Assembly (NCBI GenBank): GCA_042573625.1
Contig: JBHPCZ010000006.1
Span: 1 to 58,293 of the forward strand
Length of the DNA stretch: 58,293 nucleotides
Direction of reading: 5' to 3'
Source: JBHPCZ01 sp042573625
GTDB taxonomy: Bacteria; Desulfobacterota; Desulfobacteria; Desulfobacterales; UBA11574
Position numbers and translations under genes: made by a program. Below, piece after piece: positions 31,923 to 40,282 of this stretch. The notes under the pieces were generated by a model. The model searched no databases and was not told the origin of the DNA. It saw only the letters and a program-made list of their open reading frames with translations. Positions within the stretch are counted from its first letter, which is position 1, and each line of letters begins with the position of its first letter.

Positions 31923-31938
31923 TGGCATGTTCGTTGCT
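31923..31938 (+). promoter_or_regulatory. Sigma-54 promoter of the OB-like/zinc-ribbon operon
   Basis: TGGCAT, five bases (GTTCG), TTGCT, with GG-N10-GC spacing. The RNA would start near 31949. It lies inside the longest possible frame of the next gene, so that gene must start downstream. Confidence 0.78.
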
Positions 31939-31972
31939 TTTTAAGAAGCGCATCTTATCCTTATTTGTCGAA

Positions 31973-32272
31973 ATGTATGGCTTTTCAATGAGAGAGAGAG
32001 AAAAAAAATCGAAAAAATTCCCCAAACCAACGGTTACCGGCATTCTTGTCCCGGGAAAATGGGATAATAATGGAAACGTTGTCGGTGTCTCGATTCAAAC
32101 CTTTGATGAGAGCGAATACGTTGTAAAAACCTATAAACTGGGGAAAGCGTTGCTAAATTTCGTCAGTCAAACCGTATCGGTCACCGGCAAGGTGTCTGAG
32201 CGGCTGGATGGAAAGATGATCATCGAAGTGAATCATTTTGAGGTCATCAGCGGTTTTAAAGACAAAATATAA
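31973..32272 (+). CDS. OB-like hypothetical protein
   Basis: 99 aa if started at 31973, 94 aa from the ATG at 31988; neither has a strong ribosome site. A start at 31871 is excluded if the sigma-54 promoter at 31923 is used. A basic start REREKKSKKFPKP leads to VTGILVPGKWDNNGNVVGVS, EYVVKTYKLGKALLNFV, QTVSVTGKVSERLDGK and MIIEVNHFEVI, a strand pattern like the exported OB-like protein at 28955. Cytosolic. Family not recognised. Confidence 0.6.
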   Translation: MYGFSMREREKKSKKFPKPTVTGILVPGKWDNNGNVVGVSIQTFDESEYVVKTYKLGKALLNFVSQTVSVTGKVSERLDGKMIIEVNHFEVISGFKDKI

Positions 32273-32287
32273 AAAACCAGTATAGCA

Positions 32288-32491
32288 ATGGAATCCATTA
32301 TCATCACCTGTATTCAGTGCGACACGGAATTTGAGTTTACCGACAAAGAGCAGGAAAAATTTCAGCAGAGAGGGTTTGACCCCCCTCTGCGCTGTTTCTC
32401 TTGCCGGAAAAACAAATCACGGGAGATCGAACGTGATGAAATAAGGAAGTTCAAGAATAAAAAAAGGCAGCATCGGCTTAAGCACCAATAG
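32288..32491 (+). CDS. Small zinc-ribbon protein
   Basis: 67 aa. ITCIQCDTEFEFTDKEQEKF and PLRCFSCRKNKSRE give a CxxC-x20-CxxC ribbon of the type annotated as probable zinc-binding domain, with FQQRGFDPP between. The C-terminus is very basic (FKNKKRQHRLKHQ). It follows the OB-like gene by 15 bases in one operon. Nucleic-acid binding is likely, the target unknown. Confidence 0.75.
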   Translation: MESIIITCIQCDTEFEFTDKEQEKFQQRGFDPPLRCFSCRKNKSREIERDEIRKFKNKKRQHRLKHQ

Positions 32492-32497
32492 CCTTTT
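32460..32497. terminator. Possible terminator overlapping the zinc-ribbon stop
   Basis: AAAAAGGC (32460-32467) pairs with GCCTTTTT (32490-32497) around a 22-base loop. The T-run is inside the stem, so it could work in both directions but looks weak. Confidence 0.35.
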
Positions 32498-32629
32498 TAT
32501 TATTAAACTGCTTCTGGTTCCGGAACACGAAAGTCTGACCGGTTGAGAGCTGGTCGATCTGAAAGGCCATCCTGTTTTTAATATTTTTTGTTGAACCATT
32601 TAATTGTCTTAATCAGAAAGGAAAAACGC

Positions 32630-32899
32630 ATGAACAAAAACGAGTTGATCAATGAGATGTCAACGGCATTAAGCTCCCAAAAAGAAGCAAAGGCGGTACT
32701 GGAAAGTATTCTTTCAAACATCACCCAGGCATTAAAAAAGGGTGATTCGATCACACTCACCGGTTTTGGGACATTTAAGGTTTCGAAACGTAAGGCCAGA
32801 ACCGGCCGAAATCCCAGTACCGGTGAAAAAATCAAAATCAAAGCCAAAAATGTCCCCCAGTTTGTGCCGGGGAAAAAATTAAAAGACGCCGTTAATTAG
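32630..32899 (+). CDS. HU/IHF-family DNA-binding protein
   Basis: 89 aa from the ATG at 32630 (AAAGGAAAA upstream). MNKNELINEMSTALSSQKEA, then ITLTGFGTFKVSKRKARTGR with the flexible arm RNPSTGEKIKIKAK and the close PQFVPGKKLKDAVN. This is a full HU fold with the Pro at the arm tip. It bends and compacts DNA. It lies between the zinc-ribbon gene and the second DksA-like gene. Confidence 0.93.
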   Translation: MNKNELINEMSTALSSQKEAKAVLESILSNITQALKKGDSITLTGFGTFKVSKRKARTGRNPSTGEKIKIKAKNVPQFVPGKKLKDAVN

Positions 32900-32934
32900 C
32901 AGAAACGAGATAGAAAATAGAAAGGAATGCGTAC

Positions 32935-33300
32935 ATGGAAACAGCCGATCTTGACTATTTTCGAGAACTGCTAACTGCCCAACTTGAGGGGCTGTTGAAC
33001 CAGGCCCGTGGAACAGCCAACGACCTGATCAATGACGAAGATTCTCGCTTTACAGAGTTTGTGGATATGGCATCTTTTGATGAAAATCAAAACCAGCGGC
33101 TTAAGATTCGCAACCGGGAAAGCAATCTGATCAAAAAAAATCAAACGGCGCTCTGGAGAATCGAAGAAGGTGAATTCGGCATTTGTGAGGATTGCGGAAA
33201 GGAAATACCGTTCAACCGGTTAATGGCCAGACTGATAACCACCAAATGCATCCGATGCAAAACCCGGGAGGAACTGGCGGAAAGGGCGATAGGTTTTTAG
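32935..33300 (+). CDS. DksA/TraR-family zinc-finger protein, second copy
   Basis: 121 aa, same length as the gene at 28352 and closely similar throughout: start METADLDYFRELLTAQLE, middle IRNRESNLIKKNQTALWRIE, finger CEDCGKEIPFNRLMARLITT with CIRC. ASFDENQ stands at the coil tip. A duplication inside the same 5-kb module. It may share the HU transcript; no separate promoter was found in the 35-base gap. Confidence 0.88.
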   Translation: METADLDYFRELLTAQLEGLLNQARGTANDLINDEDSRFTEFVDMASFDENQNQRLKIRNRESNLIKKNQTALWRIEEGEFGICEDCGKEIPFNRLMARLITTKCIRCKTREELAERAIGF

Positions 33301-33377
33301 CCAGTCGGATGCGGCATCTGTCCCGAGGCGCCTGTCCGCCAACGAGAAAACCACCGACAGCAGCAGTCTTTTCAGAA

Positions 33378-34301
33378 TCAATAAAATAGACTTCCCCGGG
33401 GCTTGTCCGGCCAGTCCAATAAGCCTCGGTTTACCCCGGCAGCAAGCTTAAAACCCAGCATCTTATAGATGAGTTTGGCAACGGCAAACGGTGAGTTTCG
33501 GTCATCCTTGCTATAAGAAAGCTCTACGACGTCGAAGCCGACCACGTTTTTCTCCATAAAAATTTTTCGCAACAGGCTCACCGCCTCATCCCAAAAAAAG
33601 CCACCCGGTTCCGGTGTCCCGGTGCTGCGGATAACGCTCCAATCAAAAACATCCACATCCACCGTTATGAATACAGGATCGGGAAGCCGCTTAATAGCAC
33701 TCTCCACATCAAAATTTCCGCTGCGATAGTCGGACATGGTGCATACCAACAAATTTTCATTTTTTATTCGCTCGGCTTCTCCTGAAGACATACTGCGAAT
33801 GCCGATCTGAAGGGTATCGCTGGTAAGTTCACGAATACGGGACATCACGCACGCGTGGCTGAATAGGCTGCCGTTATAGGTATCTCTTAAATCTGAATGG
33901 GCATCGAGTTGAATAGCCGAAAGGCGGCCGAATTTTTCATACAATGCCTTAAAATAAACGCTGCTGACGGAATGATCCCCGCCGATTAGAACCACGAATT
34001 TATCCTGTTGAATTAGAGCCTTTGAACTTTGATAAATTACTTCTTTCATAGTTGCGGGATCCGAAGAGATGTTTGGCGGCATGACGGTTACGATTCCCAT
34101 GCGAGAGGGTTCTGTCTTCAACCTTTCATCGTACGACTCTAAATGCTGTGAAGCCTCAATAACGGCATTAGGCCCCCGGGCGGTGCCGGTAGCCCATGTC
34201 ACGCCGCCTTCGTAAGGAACCGGAAGAATGGCGACCGCGGCACTTTCAAACTCGGAAAACACGGCATCCAGATCGAGAAATTGTTTGGGATTCAATCTCA
34301 T
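33378..34301 (-). CDS. speB: Agmatinase (ureohydrolase family)
   Basis: 307 aa from the ATG at 34301, which overlaps the upstream stop by four bases. Manganese-site motifs of the arginase/agmatinase family: GGDHSVS, QLDAHSDLRD, VDVDVFDWSVIRSTGTPEPGG and DVVELSYSKD. Cleaves agmatine to putrescine and urea. With the pyruvoyl arginine decarboxylase two genes upstream it completes arginine to putrescine. One variation: DVDVFDWS replaces the commoner DVDVLDPA. Confidence 0.9.
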   Translation of the reverse strand: MRLNPKQFLDLDAVFSEFESAAVAILPVPYEGGVTWATGTARGPNAVIEASQHLESYDERLKTEPSRMGIVTVMPPNISSDPATMKEVIYQSSKALIQQDKFVVLIGGDHSVSSVYFKALYEKFGRLSAIQLDAHSDLRDTYNGSLFSHACVMSRIRELTSDTLQIGIRSMSSGEAERIKNENLLVCTMSDYRSGNFDVESAIKRLPDPVFITVDVDVFDWSVIRSTGTPEPGGFFWDEAVSLLRKIFMEKNVVGFDVVELSYSKDDRNSPFAVAKLIYKMLGFKLAAGVNRGLLDWPDKPRGSLFY

Positions 34302-35371
34302 CGTTTCGCGTCCATATTCTTGATATAATTCGGCAATTGGGAGGCAATGTTTTTGGTGGGTTTTTTGTTGCAAACTTCCAAGGTATAGGCTGTTAGAATG
34401 GGAAAAATGACGCTATATTCACCCCAGATCTGAATCAATTTGTCGCCATCTGCTTGGTGGTATTTGCCCCAAGTCACGGATTCGCTAAACGTACAGCCGG
34501 ATAAACTTCCTTCTTTTTCAACAGCTGTACCGATTTGAATTCCGCGTTCCGCACCGTCAAACTTAATTTTTAGAATTTGGCTTATCGTCGGGCTGGTTTG
34601 CTGGATAAAATTTTTGGGTCCGCCACCTCCAAGCATTAAAAAACCTGTTTGCTCGGATGAAAAAACAATGGCCGCTGAATCAACTATATCTTTTTGCGCT
34701 GATAGGGTTATCGGAAATCCTTGCTGATCAGTCAGGATTAAATTCATGGCAATGGAATGATTGGCCAGTGAATCCCAGAAGATTGGAACTCCCATATCGG
34801 CCGCTCGGGCGACAAAACTTCGCTCAGGATATTTACTGTTTTCCAAAACCCATTTTCCCAGCGCGAAATTAAATTCCCAGCTTGAAATCGGACCTCTGGA
34901 TAAATGCTGCTCATAGCTCTCTCTGATAAAGTTCCGTATGATCTCATCCTGTGCATCAAGGGTTTCTTTATCGCGAATACCAATATCATAAATTCGGGTA
35001 TCGCCCTGGCGTCTTAGAATATCATCATTATGGTCAGGAGATATTGCTTTGACAGGAAGGTCGAAGGCAAAATGCAAATCATGGTATACCTGTGCCCCGG
35101 TCGAACAGATCACATCAATGAAACCGGCTTCCAGCAGAGAAATGACCATTCCGCCCATTCCGCCGGCAATACCGGCGCCGGCGATACCGAGCCAGATCGT
35201 GTCGCTATCTTCAATCATGCGTTTGTAGAGTCGGGCGCCGCGGTAAACGTTTCGGGCTTCAAAACATGTTTTCCCGAGGGTATTGACGAAGTCAATGATA
35301 CTCATCCCCCTGGAAAAGGGTGGCGGAATAATATCAGGCGCGTCGTGAAACATAGAATGGGGACGTGACAT
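34298..35371 (-). CDS. Deoxyhypusine-synthase-like protein
   Basis: 357 aa from the ATG at 35371 (GAGG six bases upstream). An ATG at 35446 touching the previous stop would add 25 residues but has no ribosome site. NAD-fold motifs GIAGAGIAGGMGGMVISLLEAG, STGAQVYHDLHFAF, IFWDSLANHSIAMNL, and LGGGGPKNFIQQ with the lysine equivalent to the catalytic Lys of deoxyhypusine synthase. Bacteria lack eIF5A. Bacterial members transfer the aminobutyl group to other amines, for example to form homospermidine. The place between arginine decarboxylase and agmatinase supports polyamine synthesis. Confidence 0.85.
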   Translation of the reverse strand: MSRPHSMFHDAPDIIPPPFSRGMSIIDFVNTLGKTCFEARNVYRGARLYKRMIEDSDTIWLGIAGAGIAGGMGGMVISLLEAGFIDVICSTGAQVYHDLHFAFDLPVKAISPDHNDDILRRQGDTRIYDIGIRDKETLDAQDEIIRNFIRESYEQHLSRGPISSWEFNFALGKWVLENSKYPERSFVARAADMGVPIFWDSLANHSIAMNLILTDQQGFPITLSAQKDIVDSAAIVFSSEQTGFLMLGGGGPKNFIQQTSPTISQILKIKFDGAERGIQIGTAVEKEGSLSGCTFSESVTWGKYHQADGDKLIQIWGEYSVIFPILTAYTLEVCNKKPTKNIASQLPNYIKNMDAKR

Positions 35372-35445
35372 GAATTTCCTCACTTCATTGGTTGAATGGA
35401 CCTTTGTTCTGATACTCGCGTAATCGGCCTTGTGAAACGGTATCA

Positions 35446-35997
35446 TTACAGCAACATTACAGCACAGGCAACTACAGTTGTCCAATAACCTTGTTTATGT
35501 CCTTTTGCCGATTGAGAAATGCTGCGGGAGATAAAAAGCCGTGGGCCGACTTTGTAGACCTGTTTACGTTCATCCCAGGCCACATCCGGGTCCAGTTCGA
35601 TCCCCAAGGTTGAAGCCAGCATAGTTGCGGCAAGATCTTCGGCGTAATCTGCCGATTTCTTCATTGTCTCACCAAAGGCATGGTGTTCGCTGATGTATCC
35701 ATATTGCTTGCTATTTTTTGGACGCGCCAATCCGACTGCCGCCGAAACCAGCCGATTGGGCTCATTCGTGCCTTCACGGGCCAAAACAACGAATGTAATC
35801 TGCCCCGGCGTCAGTTCTTTTATGCCGACCTCTTTTGAAATAATTTTACAATCCGGAGGAAATATGCTGGATACGTGGACAAGATTGCATTTTTCAATTC
35901 CGGCGTTTCGAAGCGCCAGCTCAAAACTCTGCAGCTTGTCGCGGTGATAACCCGCCCCTTTGGTGAAAAACATTCGCTTTGGAGTTAACTTATTCAA
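35446..35997 (-). CDS. pdaD: Pyruvoyl-dependent arginine decarboxylase
   Basis: 183 aa. TTG start at 35997 supported by AAGGAGG eight bases upstream. The self-cleavage site VSSIFPPD (about 43-50) creates the pyruvoyl group between the two serines; FFTKGAGYHRDKL and GYISEHHAFGETMKKSADYA are further family segments. Converts arginine to agmatine. This archaeal-type enzyme occurs in scattered bacteria. First gene of a tight three-gene polyamine operon. Confidence 0.93.
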   Translation of the reverse strand: MNKLTPKRMFFTKGAGYHRDKLQSFELALRNAGIEKCNLVHVSSIFPPDCKIISKEVGIKELTPGQITFVVLAREGTNEPNRLVSAAVGLARPKNSKQYGYISEHHAFGETMKKSADYAEDLAATMLASTLGIELDPDVAWDERKQVYKVGPRLFISRSISQSAKGHKQGYWTTVVACAVMLL

Positions 35998-36350
35998 TTA
36001 AAGATCCTCCTTCCAAAAAGATATGTCTGTTAAGTGCGACAATAAAAGAAAATCAGCGAAGTGAACCTATTTGTTCCGAGGCAAATTGTCAATACATTGG
36101 GTGATTAATTTTAGCGCTTTCAGGAAGGGGTTATGGGAAAAAGGGTGCGCCTTATGGCGTGGTGATATCTGCAATAATGACCAAGTATCAAACGCCTGAT
36201 TTTTTGACATACTCAAAAAATATCGCAAAACCATAGCTGTTGGACTATCTGAAATTTATGATAACCCTATTCAAAGTTGTGATATCCTCTTGATCCAAGC
36301 CTATATCTCACTGCTGACAGATAAATAAAACCGTGGCGGGTTCCTCAACA
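35998..36350. other. 353-bp intergenic region before the polyamine operon
   Basis: Contains the ribosome site of pdaD next to its start. The remainder is AT-rich with no open frame, repeat or clear promoter that could be supported. Confidence 0.4.
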
Positions 36351-38777
36351 TCACTTTTGATCCATGGCTGTGATCCCTTCCCACCCCTCCGGAAGACCGT
36401 ACTGCTGAATTCTTTCACACCACTTAACATACAGCTCGGCGGCTTTGTCCCGGCGGTTTGTTTCTAGTACTTTTTTAAAACAATCGAGCGCCTCGTCGAA
36501 TTTGCGGTCCTGATAAAGCATTATCCCGTTTTCAAAATCCGGCTTTGTTTTCAGTTTCATCTCGACAAGGTCCGGTGTGTCACTGTCGAAAATCTCATAT
36601 ATCTCCACCCACTTCTTCTTGCCTTTAACCTGGACCCTATCCAAAAAACGGTAATGAAAATCGGATCGATTTTCTACGCTTTCCAAGGTCTTGCTGCTCA
36701 CGAGCACTGAAGCACCATATATTTTTGTCAGTCCTTCCAGCCGGGAAGCCAGGTTCACCGCGTCAGAAATAACGGTGCCTTCCATGCGTTTCTCTTCCCC
36801 AATGGTCCCGAGCATCATAATGCCGGTATTTACACCAATACCGATTTTAATCGGTTCATAGCCGGTCTTATCCCTGTGCTGGTTATAGGTCCTTATGACC
36901 TTCTGCATGTCAACCGCCGCCTTTACCGCATCCTCCGTCTTATGCGGAAAGAGCGCCATAACGGCATCACCGATGTATTTGTCAATAAACCCGTTGTTAT
37001 CCCTGACAACCGGACCGATTCTGCCGAGGCAGCTGTTTATGAAATTAAAATTCTCCTGAGGGGACATTTTTTCAGACAGTCTTGTAAAAGAACGAATATC
37101 GGAAAAAAGGATGGACATCTCTTTTTGAACGTTGTCGCCCAGCTTGATATCAATGACGCTCTCTTTTTCTAAAAACTGTAAAAACTCCTTTGGCACAAAA
37201 TAGCTGTAGGATTCTGTCAATTTCACCTGATGATCCAAGGCGTTTTTAAGTTTTACTCTGGCATCCTGAATGGATTGCACCATACTATTAAAGGAATTGG
37301 ACAAGTAGCCGATCTCATCTTCCACCTTAACGGGAACCATAACTTCCAGATTACCTTCATTCACCTTCTTCACACCATCGAGGAGCGCTCTCAACGGTTT
37401 AACAAGGCTCTCTTTGAAAAAGTATGGGAACACAACAATAACAAAGAGGGCGGCCCCTATAATAATATAGATCAGTTTGAGGCCTGTTTCATGTATTCCC
37501 TTTCGATAATCAATATAATCAAACCCGACCTCGTAAGCTTTTCCATCAGAAAAGAAATCATAATGGATGTAATACGCTTTTGCGTTGAGGGCCTCAATTT
37601 TACGATAGTTCCGTTTTATCTCAGAGATTTTGATAGACACTTTCTGATTTTTAGAAAATCTCCCTTGACTCAGGTTGCCGTCAATACCCCGTGGAACGAT
37701 GAAGTCCAAATCCCGGGCAAAAATCTTTTCATAAATTTTCGGATGCGTTTGTTCATTAACAGGACGGGTCATTATGTACACGACGTCTTCCGGCAACGTC
37801 GTCAGGTCATTCCGGGAAACAGCCCGCTTGCACTGCCCCACTTCTATCAAGTGTCGTTTCTCGTAAGCATCGTCTTTGATCAACATAGTAATACCGGATC
37901 CTAAGCCGATGGCCATCAGCAAGGCACCCAGTGATATTCCAACAAGTTTGACCATAAAAGTGGAAGGTTCTGAAGAGTTGTTGATATAAACAACGATAAA
38001 GATAAAGACGATAATCATGAACCCGGTACCCAAAATATGGGCAAAAATTTCCCAGGACAATAGCCCTTGATAGGCCATGATAACCGCTGCAATCAGCACA
38101 ATGGGGGAAATAAAAATAAGGAACAGATGTCGAATTGCCACTGCGTGTCTACCTCTGGCTTTAAACATCATTATACAGGCGATAGGAAATCTGGCCAATA
38201 AATGCGCAATACCATTTAGCGTCAGCGGGCGGTCCTTATTGCCTGACCAACGACGCATAAAACCCGTATATTTGTGCTCGGAATAAAAAACGGCTTTACG
38301 AAAAAAGACGATCAGTATCCACAGTATCTCTGCGCCTATCACAATTCCGATTTCCGGGGTTTCAAGAAAAGTATATGAATAGGCTTCAAAAATAAATTCC
38401 GGCTCCATTCCCAAGGTTTTATTAATATAGTACGGATAGACCACGCATGCAGCTAAAACGCAGATGATCATAACGATCCTGGATTCACGGGGGTGGATAT
38501 TTTCTGGAAAATGATAGGCGAACTGCACCATTGCGATTGAAGCAAATACCATGAGATGCAAGATCCACCACGCCGCAGTGGCATATAAAGGATTTAATGT
38601 CGAAAAAATTATAAAAAAGGAGACAAAAACAAATACCACACCGATGAGGAATACAACCAGTAACAGCGTCGCCTTTGATCTCTCTTTAATTCTCAAAAGA
38701 AAAAAGAGCATGAAGATTAACAGGATCGCAACGCTTAAAACATTGATGGAAAAGGGGGAAATAAAAAACCATTTCAT
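36351..38777 (-). CDS. Membrane-bound adenylate/guanylate cyclase with HAMP domain
   Basis: 808 aa. About eight membrane segments in the first 300 residues (7TM-like input region), an extracytoplasmic part (about 310-440), a further membrane segment, HAMP (about 465-515, ending IGYLSNSFNSMVQSIQDA), and a class III cyclase domain (about 540-725) with ILFSDIRSFTRLSE and FIDKYIGDAVMALF carrying the two metal Asp, GIGVNTGIMMLGTIG and SDAVNLASRLEGL. The tail (about 740-808) looks TPR-like (FDEALDCFKKVLETNRRDKA). Makes cAMP or cGMP in response to an outside or membrane signal; nucleotide not decided. Confidence 0.9.
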   Translation of the reverse strand: MKWFFISPFSINVLSVAILLIFMLFFLLRIKERSKATLLLVVFLIGVVFVFVSFFIIFSTLNPLYATAAWWILHLMVFASIAMVQFAYHFPENIHPRESRIVMIICVLAACVVYPYYINKTLGMEPEFIFEAYSYTFLETPEIGIVIGAEILWILIVFFRKAVFYSEHKYTGFMRRWSGNKDRPLTLNGIAHLLARFPIACIMMFKARGRHAVAIRHLFLIFISPIVLIAAVIMAYQGLLSWEIFAHILGTGFMIIVFIFIVVYINNSSEPSTFMVKLVGISLGALLMAIGLGSGITMLIKDDAYEKRHLIEVGQCKRAVSRNDLTTLPEDVVYIMTRPVNEQTHPKIYEKIFARDLDFIVPRGIDGNLSQGRFSKNQKVSIKISEIKRNYRKIEALNAKAYYIHYDFFSDGKAYEVGFDYIDYRKGIHETGLKLIYIIIGAALFVIVVFPYFFKESLVKPLRALLDGVKKVNEGNLEVMVPVKVEDEIGYLSNSFNSMVQSIQDARVKLKNALDHQVKLTESYSYFVPKEFLQFLEKESVIDIKLGDNVQKEMSILFSDIRSFTRLSEKMSPQENFNFINSCLGRIGPVVRDNNGFIDKYIGDAVMALFPHKTEDAVKAAVDMQKVIRTYNQHRDKTGYEPIKIGIGVNTGIMMLGTIGEEKRMEGTVISDAVNLASRLEGLTKIYGASVLVSSKTLESVENRSDFHYRFLDRVQVKGKKKWVEIYEIFDSDTPDLVEMKLKTKPDFENGIMLYQDRKFDEALDCFKKVLETNRRDKAAELYVKWCERIQQYGLPEGWEGITAMDQK

Positions 38778-38810
38778 ATCGATCCTACTTTCTGATATGA
38801 TCCTGCCTTG

Positions 38811-38934
38811 GATATTTCACGCGTCTGATGCGTTCATTTGCAAGGCATTCAGAGGCGCTGCTGTAGTATGCTACCGCAAGCCCCTGATAACGGGGCAAAC
38901 GGGCGCATCAGGCAGCGCCCAAAGGGTGAAAAAT
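38811..38934. repeat. Palindromic intergenic element, about 120 bp
   Basis: CTGATGCG (38825-38832) pairs with CGCATCAG (38904-38911), GGCGCTG (38854-38860) with CAGCGCC, and outer ATTTCAC resembles GTGAAAAAT at the right end. It lies between divergent genes and has no coding sequence. The rest of 38778-39118 shows nothing further. Confidence 0.45.
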
Positions 38935-39118
38935 TTCAGATCTGGGATAAAAGGTCAGCGTACAAAGTACACCTTGGGAAGAACATTTATTGTTTAACTT
39001 ATCACTTTGATTTGATTATATATTATAGATCTGCTGAAAAATTTTCATGAAATATTCGGGTTAGAAGTGTTTGGCTCAATCTGAAATGTAAAAACGCATT
39101 ATATGCAAAGAGTAAAAG

Positions 39119-40282
39119 ATGCTTCTATTCTTTATCGCAACAGCATGGCTCATCTTCGTTTTATATTTCCTTTATGTTATTGGCAAGATATATTTTACCC
39201 GAGAACTTCTTACGCCTTTCAGCAAACCGGATGGTTTAAAACTACCTTTTCTCACCGTTATCATTCCTGCTCGAAATGAAGCGTCCAACATTGAACGTTG
39301 CGTGGATTCCCTGCTGAATCAATCGTATCCGGATGACAGATACAAAATTATCGTGGTCGATGACGACTCAGAGGACAATACCGCTGCCATCGTGCGTAAG
39401 ATACAGGCTGACCATCCGCATCTTAATCTCGCCGAGGCCGGTGAGCTCCCTGAAGGATGGACCGGGAAAAATAACGCCTGCTGGAAGGGGGCAGCAATTG
39501 CCGAGGGTGAATGGTACTGCTTTGTTGATGCCGATACAATTGCAGCGCCGGATCTTTTGGGAACAACAGTAGCGTTTGCTGCGACCCATCACATTGACAT
39601 GCTTTCCTTAAATCCCTTTCAGGAACTGATCTCTATTTCAGAGCGTCTTCTGCTTCCGGCTGTCTTTATTTCTATCGCCGCTTCCATGAACTTCACCCGC
39701 GTAAACGACCCATCAAGACCTGAAGCTCTGGCCAACGGACAGTTCATACTCTTTAGACAGAGCGTATATAAAGCCATGAATGGCCACTCCGCCGTTCGAG
39801 GTGAGATCATGGATGACATAGCGCTCGCGAAGGTTGTTAAGCAATCGGGATACCGCTTATACTGGATGTTTGGCGATGAGCTGATTCGAACTCGAATGTA
39901 TCAAAGTTTTTCAGATATATGGGAGGGATTCTCAAAAAACCTTGGGGATATTATGAGAGATGACAGCGCACTTACATCCGCGTTCACAGCCTTTAAATCT
40001 CTCCTTCTGGGCTGGATGCCGGTAATGCTGCCTTTTCTGACCGGGCATGGTCTCAGTACGGGAAAAGGCAGTATGCTGGCTTACTGGACCTTTGGTTTAT
40101 CGGTTCTTGGCACCGCCGCAATCTTTGTATTCTGCCTCCTGACAATCAAGGCTTTGAAAATCCCTTTCGGTTACGTTCTTTCATCTCCATTAGGCTTTAC
40201 GATGCATTCACTTCTTACGCTTAACAGCTTATGGAACCGCGTAAAAGGGGAAAGAAAATGGAAAGGCCGGAGATACCATTGA
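39119..40282 (+). CDS. Family 2 glycosyltransferase, membrane-attached
   Basis: 387 aa. An N-terminal membrane segment (about 3-25) precedes a GT-A domain: LTVIIPARNEASNIERCVDS, IIVVDDDSEDNT, WTGKNNACWKG, FVDADTIAAPD (DxD), then a RGEIMDDIALAKVVKQSG region. Two or three membrane segments close the protein (about 290-365). This layout is like CrtQ/HpnB-type transferases of carotenoid and hopanoid clusters, though such genes are not seen here. It overlaps the START-domain gene by 25 bases, suggesting a lipid substrate (inference). Confidence 0.85.
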   Translation: MLLFFIATAWLIFVLYFLYVIGKIYFTRELLTPFSKPDGLKLPFLTVIIPARNEASNIERCVDSLLNQSYPDDRYKIIVVDDDSEDNTAAIVRKIQADHPHLNLAEAGELPEGWTGKNNACWKGAAIAEGEWYCFVDADTIAAPDLLGTTVAFAATHHIDMLSLNPFQELISISERLLLPAVFISIAASMNFTRVNDPSRPEALANGQFILFRQSVYKAMNGHSAVRGEIMDDIALAKVVKQSGYRLYWMFGDELIRTRMYQSFSDIWEGFSKNLGDIMRDDSALTSAFTAFKSLLLGWMPVMLPFLTGHGLSTGKGSMLAYWTFGLSVLGTAAIFVFCLLTIKALKIPFGYVLSSPLGFTMHSLLTLNSLWNRVKGERKWKGRRYH

